This document shows, piece after piece, positions 6,640 through 10,201 of a stretch of 10,201 bases of DNA. Position 1 is the stretch's first letter. Each line of letters opens with the position of its first letter. A program made the position numbers and the translations under genes. Below the pieces are notes generated by a model. That model was not told where the DNA came from and ran no database searches. It saw nothing but the letters and a program-made list of their open reading frames with translations. Location: contig CAJKEF010000027.1 in the NCBI GenBank assembly GCA_905198825.1, positions 1-10,201 on the forward strand. Direction: 5' to 3'. Source of the stretch: an uncultured Collinsella sp. (GTDB taxonomy: Bacteria; Actinomycetota; Coriobacteriia; Coriobacteriales; Coriobacteriaceae).

Positions 6640-6663
6640 AATAATCCTCAGCTGGGGATTATT
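6640..6663 (+). terminator. Hairpin after the EamA gene, weak terminator candidate
   Basis: A 10-bp stem (6640-6649 with 6654-6663, one G-U pair) encloses an AGCT loop, starting 35 bases after the EamA stop. No run of T follows (GTCTAAAAT), so it is a poor rho-independent terminator. It could instead protect the 3' end or belong to the kup 5' region. Confidence 0.4.
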
Positions 6664-6718
6664 GTCTAAAATAACCTGATGTGCCAAACTGCTCTTGTAT
6701 GTATAAAGACGGCATAAA

Positions 6719-6743
6719 GGTTATCTGTCCTAGACGGATAACC
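6719..6743 (+). promoter_or_regulatory. Stable hairpin in the kup leader
   Basis: The 11 bases at 6719-6729 pair with 6733-6743 (one G-U) around a 3-base CTA loop. The hairpin ends 8 bases before the kup ribosome site. The AGGTTAT at 6718-6724 could alternatively pair with ATAACCT at 6671-6677, so a switch between structures is conceivable. TATAAA at 6702-6707 may be a -10 box for kup, but no convincing -35 box is seen. The rest of the 158-bp gap shows nothing else I can name. Confidence 0.45.
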
Positions 6744-6763
6744 GGATGTCCAAGGGAGTCCAC

Positions 6764-8995
6764 GTGGCACATAACAAACTGGAGGCAAGCCCCCAAGATC
6801 AGCGTGGTCAAGGCGGGCATGGAGCCATTCCCCTCTCCGCTGGCATGCTGCTCGTAACGCTCGGCGTCGTCTACGGTGACATCGGCACGAGCCCCATGTA
6901 CACCATGAAATCAATCGTTGCCAACAACGGCGGCATCGGTACCGTCAGCGAGGACATGATCCTGGGCGCGCTTTCGCTCGTCATCTGGACCATGACGCTC
7001 GTGACCACGGTCAAGTACGTGGTAATCGCCATGAAGGCCGACAACCACAACGAAGGCGGCATCTTCGCCCTGTTTAGCCTGGTGCGCAAGGTGGCACCGT
7101 GGCTGATTCTCCCCGCCATGATCGGCGGTGCTGCGCTGCTCGCCGACGGCATCCTCACCCCCGCTGTCACGGTCACCACAGCCATCGAGGGTCTGCGCAC
7201 CATCGAATGGGGCCATGCGTTGCTGGGCGACGGCCAAACCAACGTCATCATCATCACCATCATCATTATCTGCGGCCTGTTTGCCATGCAGCGCGCCGGT
7301 ACCTCGTCGATCGGCAAGCTGTTCGGCCCGCTCATGACACTATGGTTCCTGTTCCTGGCGGGCGCCGGCCTGTTCAACATGCTCGGCAACCTATCCATCC
7401 TGCGCGCGCTCAACCCCATCCGCGGCATCATGTTCCTGTTCTCGCCCATCAACCACTCGGGCATCATGGTGCTCGGCTTCGTCTTTCTGTCGACGACCGG
7501 CGCCGAGGCGCTCTACTCGGACATGGGCCACGTGGGCAAGGCAAACATCTATGCATCCTGGCCGTTTGTTAAGGCGGCCCTTATCCTCAACTATCTGGGT
7601 CAGGGAGCTTGGCTGCTCGCCAATAACTCCAACCCCCAGATGCTCGCGATGGATATCGTCAACCCGTTCTACATGATGCTTCCCGAGCCCCTGCGCCCCT
7701 TTGCCATCGTGCTTTCGGCCGTAGCGGCCATCATCGCCTCGCAGGCGCTCATCACCGGCTCGTTCTCGCTGGTATCCGAGGCAACCCGTCTCAATCTCAT
7801 GCCGCACCTGCGCATCCACTACCCCAGCGACACCAAGGGCCAGCTCTATATTCCGCTCGTCAACAACATCATGTGGGTCGGCTGTATCTTCATCGTGCTG
7901 CTGTTCCAAAACTCCGAGCGCATGGAGAGCGCCTACGGCCTCGCCATTACCGTGACCATGCTCATGACCACGACGCTTTTGACGAGCTACATCGCCGGCA
8001 TCCTCAAGCACAAGCTGGGTGCCTGCGTCTTCGCCCTGCTCTTTGGTGCCATTGAGCTGTGCTTCTTCGCCTCGTGCCTCACCATGTTCTTTGACGGCGG
8101 CTACGTCATGATCTTCCTGGCCGCGCTGCTGTTTGGCCTTATGTATGTGTGGCGCCGCGGCACCGCCATCGAGCGCACGCAGACGATCCTGCTGCCCGTC
8201 TCCAAGTACATCGATCAGCTCAACCGCCTGCGCAACGACGAGACCTACCCCGTGCTCGCCGACAATCTGGTGTTCCTCACCAACAGCCCCGATCCGCTCA
8301 CACTCGACCGCGACGTGCTCTATTCCATCCTGGACAAGCACCCCAAGCGCGCCAAGGCATATTGGTTCATCAACGTGCACGTTACCGACGAACCCTATAC
8401 GCACGAGTATTCCGTCGAGACCTTTGGCACGGACTTTTTGTTCCGCGTGCGCCTGGACCTGGGCTTTAAGGTCAACCAGCGCGTCAACGCCTATCTGCGT
8501 CAGATCGTCGGCGACTTGATGGCATCGGGCGAGCTGCCGCCGCAACATCACACCTACTCCATCTACGAGACGCGCGGCAACGTAGGCGACTTCCGCTTTT
8601 GCATGCTGCGCAAGATGCTTGCCCCCGAAACGGACATCAACCGCAATGACCACCGCGTGATGGCCATCAAGTACGCCGTCCGCCGCGCCTGCGGAAGCCC
8701 GGCACGCTGGTACGGTCTCGAGAACTCGGCCATCATCATTGAGTACGTACCGCTCTTTGCCCGCATGCGCCCGGCCGTTAAGCTCGTGCGCACCCAGGTG
8801 CCGCTCGAGGTTCAGATCGAAGAGGCCGAGGAAATGGAAGTCGACATCTTCTCGGACGACTTGGTCAACGGCAACGAAGCCGGTAAGGACATGAACGTCG
8901 ATCCCACCGAGTTGCTCGAGAGCGTCGCCGATACGCCCGAACAGCAACAGCTCGACGGTCTCGAGAACGAACAACTCAACGACGCCAACTTCTAG
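6764..8995 (+). CDS. kup: Kup-type potassium uptake permease
   Basis: KUP/HAK/KT family (PF02705) low-affinity potassium transporter of the cytoplasmic membrane, driven by proton symport. The GTG at 6764 is preferred because AAGGGAG lies 5 bases before it. The in-frame ATG at 6746 would add six residues but has only a hairpin upstream. From GTG the protein has 743 residues. Family motifs in order are GVVYGDIGTSPMY (34-46), EGGIFALFSLV (about 98-108), LADGILTPAVTV (127-138), TTGAEALYSDMGHVG (245-259) and ASQALITGSFSLVSEA (326-341). About twelve membrane helices extend to about residue 464, followed by a cytosolic domain. It is roughly 120 residues longer than E. coli Kup (622). Much of the excess is an acidic tail with EEAEEMEVD and many Glu, Asp and Asn residues. 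It is a single-gene unit with its own terminator. Confidence 0.96.
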   Translation: MAHNKLEASPQDQRGQGGHGAIPLSAGMLLVTLGVVYGDIGTSPMYTMKSIVANNGGIGTVSEDMILGALSLVIWTMTLVTTVKYVVIAMKADNHNEGGIFALFSLVRKVAPWLILPAMIGGAALLADGILTPAVTVTTAIEGLRTIEWGHALLGDGQTNVIIITIIIICGLFAMQRAGTSSIGKLFGPLMTLWFLFLAGAGLFNMLGNLSILRALNPIRGIMFLFSPINHSGIMVLGFVFLSTTGAEALYSDMGHVGKANIYASWPFVKAALILNYLGQGAWLLANNSNPQMLAMDIVNPFYMMLPEPLRPFAIVLSAVAAIIASQALITGSFSLVSEATRLNLMPHLRIHYPSDTKGQLYIPLVNNIMWVGCIFIVLLFQNSERMESAYGLAITVTMLMTTTLLTSYIAGILKHKLGACVFALLFGAIELCFFASCLTMFFDGGYVMIFLAALLFGLMYVWRRGTAIERTQTILLPVSKYIDQLNRLRNDETYPVLADNLVFLTNSPDPLTLDRDVLYSILDKHPKRAKAYWFINVHVTDEPYTHEYSVETFGTDFLFRVRLDLGFKVNQRVNAYLRQIVGDLMASGELPPQHHTYSIYETRGNVGDFRFCMLRKMLAPETDINRNDHRVMAIKYAVRRACGSPARWYGLENSAIIIEYVPLFARMRPAVKLVRTQVPLEVQIEEAEEMEVDIFSDDLVNGNEAGKDMNVDPTELLESVADTPEQQQLDGLENEQLNDANF

Positions 8996-9015
8996 CGGCG
9001 CCATAAATCAACGAC

Positions 9016-9054
9016 AGCGGCCCTGCGTCTCACGATCTGCCAGGGCCGCTTTTG
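9016..9054 (+). terminator. Rho-independent terminator of kup
   Basis: A perfect 10-bp GC-rich stem, AGCGGCCCTG (9016-9025) with CAGGGCCGCT (9041-9050), encloses a 15-base loop. TTTTGTC follows immediately, with TTTTT again at 9061-9065. It lies 20 bases after the kup stop codon. Confidence 0.85.
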
Positions 9055-9112
9055 TCTACGTTTTTGGCCAGGTAAAACACCTTTGAGGCTTTACCTGGAC
9101 GTAATCGTAGAC
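9054..9112. repeat. Composite inverted repeat downstream of kup
   Basis: The outer arms GTCTACG (9054-9060) and CGTAGAC (9106-9112) enclose perfect 9-bp arms CCAGGTAAA (9068-9076) and TTTACCTGG (9090-9098). It lies between the convergent kup and esterase genes. No run of T follows on either strand, so it is not a standard terminator. It may be an RNA structure acting as a 3'-end barrier for the minus-strand esterase transcript, or a small repeated element. Confidence 0.5.
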
Positions 9113-9120
9113 TGCTATTC

Positions 9121-9189
9121 GGCATTTCCGGGGCTAGACAACCGCCTGGCCCCAATCGGTCATATAACCCTAGCCCACATTGAAATGCC
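9121..9189. repeat. Second composite inverted repeat in the kup-esterase gap
   Basis: The outer arms GGCATTTC (9121-9128) and GAAATGCC (9182-9189) and the inner arms GGGCTAG (9131-9137) and CTAGCCC (9170-9176) are all perfect. They form a long interrupted hairpin of about 70 bases. No open reading frame of note and no T-run was seen. It ends 17 bases before the esterase stop codon. With the neighbouring repeat it fills most of the 211-bp gene-free stretch (8996-9206). Confidence 0.5.
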
Positions 9190-9206
9190 ATCGAAAAAGA
9201 AGCAGG

Positions 9207-10201
9207 CTATAGAGACTGGTCTCTCACCCACTCGATGAGTTCGGGAATCGCATAAGCGTATTGCCAGGTAAAGTTATGAGTGTTTCCACCCTGGACCGTC
9301 TTGTCGGTGCTATCGAGAGTTCCCTTCTCTACATGAAGGAAAACGACATGCGCCCCATCGGTCACCGCTTGTTTACAGGCCGAGGAGCAGACATCCGAGA
9401 GCTCGACCATAAGCTCATCGAGCGTCTTCTGGCTGCTAGCCGCCTTGGCTCCTTCCTGGTTACCCGAAGGGTTTTTCTCTCCCGTTGCGTCGTAATCAAC
9501 CCACAGGCCACTCGTATGTCCTTCGCCGTCATAGTTATAGGCGCAATTCAGCTGCTTCTCAACATAAGGAATTCCGATACTCGCGACACCCTTCTCGGGA
9601 TCCGTCATGCCGCCATAGGAATTGGAATCGTCTTCAGAAACGAATATCACCATGGGCGTCTTGGCAATCGGAGTCATGTTGCCTTGCCCGGCAACGAGCA
9701 TAAGCGCTGCAAAGGAATTGTCATCGGGATGCTTGGAGGCATATTCGATGAGGGCCATGCACCCGGCAGATTCGCCCGTCCCGTAAATGCGATCCGGATC
9801 GATTGAGTAACCCTGGTCGATCAGGTCCTCGATTACATGCAGGCAAGTCTCGATATCGCAACAAGTTCCAGCGATCGTCAGCACAAATTGTGACCCATCA
9901 GCCCAGGCAAGGGCTCCCAGACCTTGACGAAGATTCACCCTCACATCGCAGGTGGTTACCCCCGCATCCGGCAGGAAGAGCGTGATGGGGTATTTCTTTG
10001 CCTTGTCGTAGTCGTCAGGCTGTGCCAAGGCAAACGAAGCATGGAATCCAGTTTTGGGGTCATCGTAGGTCCCTGCAACAAACTTGTCTGCCTCGGAGTT
10101 GAGAACAGTCGAAGCCACGAGATATCGGGAGGATGTCTCGTCGCCTGTAAGCTTTTTACCTGCAGAATCCTTGAGATCCTTTATTTGGGCGATTTTGACG
10201 C
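9207..10201 (-). CDS. Alpha/beta-hydrolase esterase, PHB-depolymerase-like (N-terminus cut by right window edge)
   Basis: The reverse frame is open from the window edge to the TAG at 9207-9209, giving 330 visible codons. The GTG at 10116-10118 is not a likely start: no ribosome site precedes it, and coding continues upstream with VKIAQIKDLKDSAGKKLTGD. The fold is alpha/beta-hydrolase: ITLFLPDAG strand and turn, YGTGESAGCM nucleophile elbow (Ser at visible residue 144, G-x-S-x-G), VIFVSEDDS acid region and GGNTHNFTWQYAYAIPELIEW with the probable catalytic His (308). This arrangement matches secreted PHB-depolymerase/feruloyl-esterase-like or S9-type esterases of gut bacteria. The protein carries eight cysteines, including TCC, CSSAC and single ones, which could form disulfides if it is exported. 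The signal-peptide region is outside the window. Base composition looks lower in GC than in kup. It is convergent with kup. The natural ester substrate is unknown. Confidence 0.82.
   Translation of the reverse strand, partial: VKIAQIKDLKDSAGKKLTGDETSSRYLVASTVLNSEADKFVAGTYDDPKTGFHASFALAQPDDYDKAKKYPITLFLPDAGVTTCDVRVNLRQGLGALAWADGSQFVLTIAGTCCDIETCLHVIEDLIDQGYSIDPDRIYGTGESAGCMALIEYASKHPDDNSFAALMLVAGQGNMTPIAKTPMVIFVSEDDSNSYGGMTDPEKGVASIGIPYVEKQLNCAYNYDGEGHTSGLWVDYDATGEKNPSGNQEGAKAASSQKTLDELMVELSDVCSSACKQAVTDGAHVVFLHVEKGTLDSTDKTVQGGNTHNFTWQYAYAIPELIEWVRDQSL

Noticed and set aside
6606..6763. c-di-AMP (ydaO-type) riboswitch before kup
   Set aside because: The gap is about the right length and the gene type fits, but the conserved sequence blocks of that riboswitch were not found.
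7247..7268. CAT-rich run that encodes a polyhistidine stretch in one frame
   Set aside because: In the kup frame it encodes the isoleucine-rich membrane helix ITIIII. The histidines occur only in a shadow frame, so it is not a repeat element.
7391..9004. Long minus-strand open frame of 537 codons opposite kup
   Set aside because: It lies wholly antisense to a clearly conserved Kup protein. Its His/Val/Gly-rich composition is what the complement of GC-rich codons gives, and it matches no family.

Overview
The window reads as ordinary chromosome of a GC-rich Gram-positive bacterium. AGGAGG-type ribosome sites, C/G-ending codons and gene content suggest a gut actinobacterium of the Coriobacteriia, probably Collinsella. 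That assignment is recalled from experience, not computed. There are eight protein genes, two of them cut by the window edges. No tRNA, rRNA, CRISPR array, transposase or phage gene was seen.

Region 1 (1-2906, minus strand) is a tight three-gene operon. An amidohydrolase_2-like protein is followed by two tandem proteins of the neutral-ceramidase N-terminal fold, the second leaving the window at base 1. A plausible promoter and a perfect palindrome lie upstream. The amidohydrolase-like protein has lost most of the metal ligands of its superfamily, and the complete ceramidase-like protein also seems to lack zinc-site residues. The metabolic role is unknown.

Region 2 (2977-4658, minus strand) holds a single gene that joins an XRE-type helix-turn-helix domain to a complete AlaA-type alanine aminotransferase. 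An internal ATG with its own strong ribosome site lies exactly at the domain junction and would give a free 405-residue AlaA. Four copies of a 9-bp GTTCAATTT element upstream suggest autoregulation. A perfect 15-bp hairpin with a U-run ends the unit.

Region 3 (4718-6605) is a divergent pair: a LysR-type regulator on the minus strand and an EamA/DMT ten-helix transporter on the plus strand. The 118-bp gap between their starts carries a nested palindrome containing a T-N11-A LysR box. The regulator probably controls the exporter and itself.

Region 4 (6606-9054, plus strand) carries the potassium transporter Kup. It has a structured 5' region, a probable GTG start and an unusually long acidic C-terminal tail, and it ends at a clear terminator.

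Region 5 (9054-10201) starts with about 150 bp of gene-free DNA containing two large composite inverted repeats. A minus-strand alpha/beta-hydrolase (PHB-depolymerase/feruloyl-esterase-like) follows and runs off the right edge.

The most notable items are the XRE-AlaA fusion with its retained internal start and operator array, and the operon of apparently ligand-poor hydrolase-like proteins.
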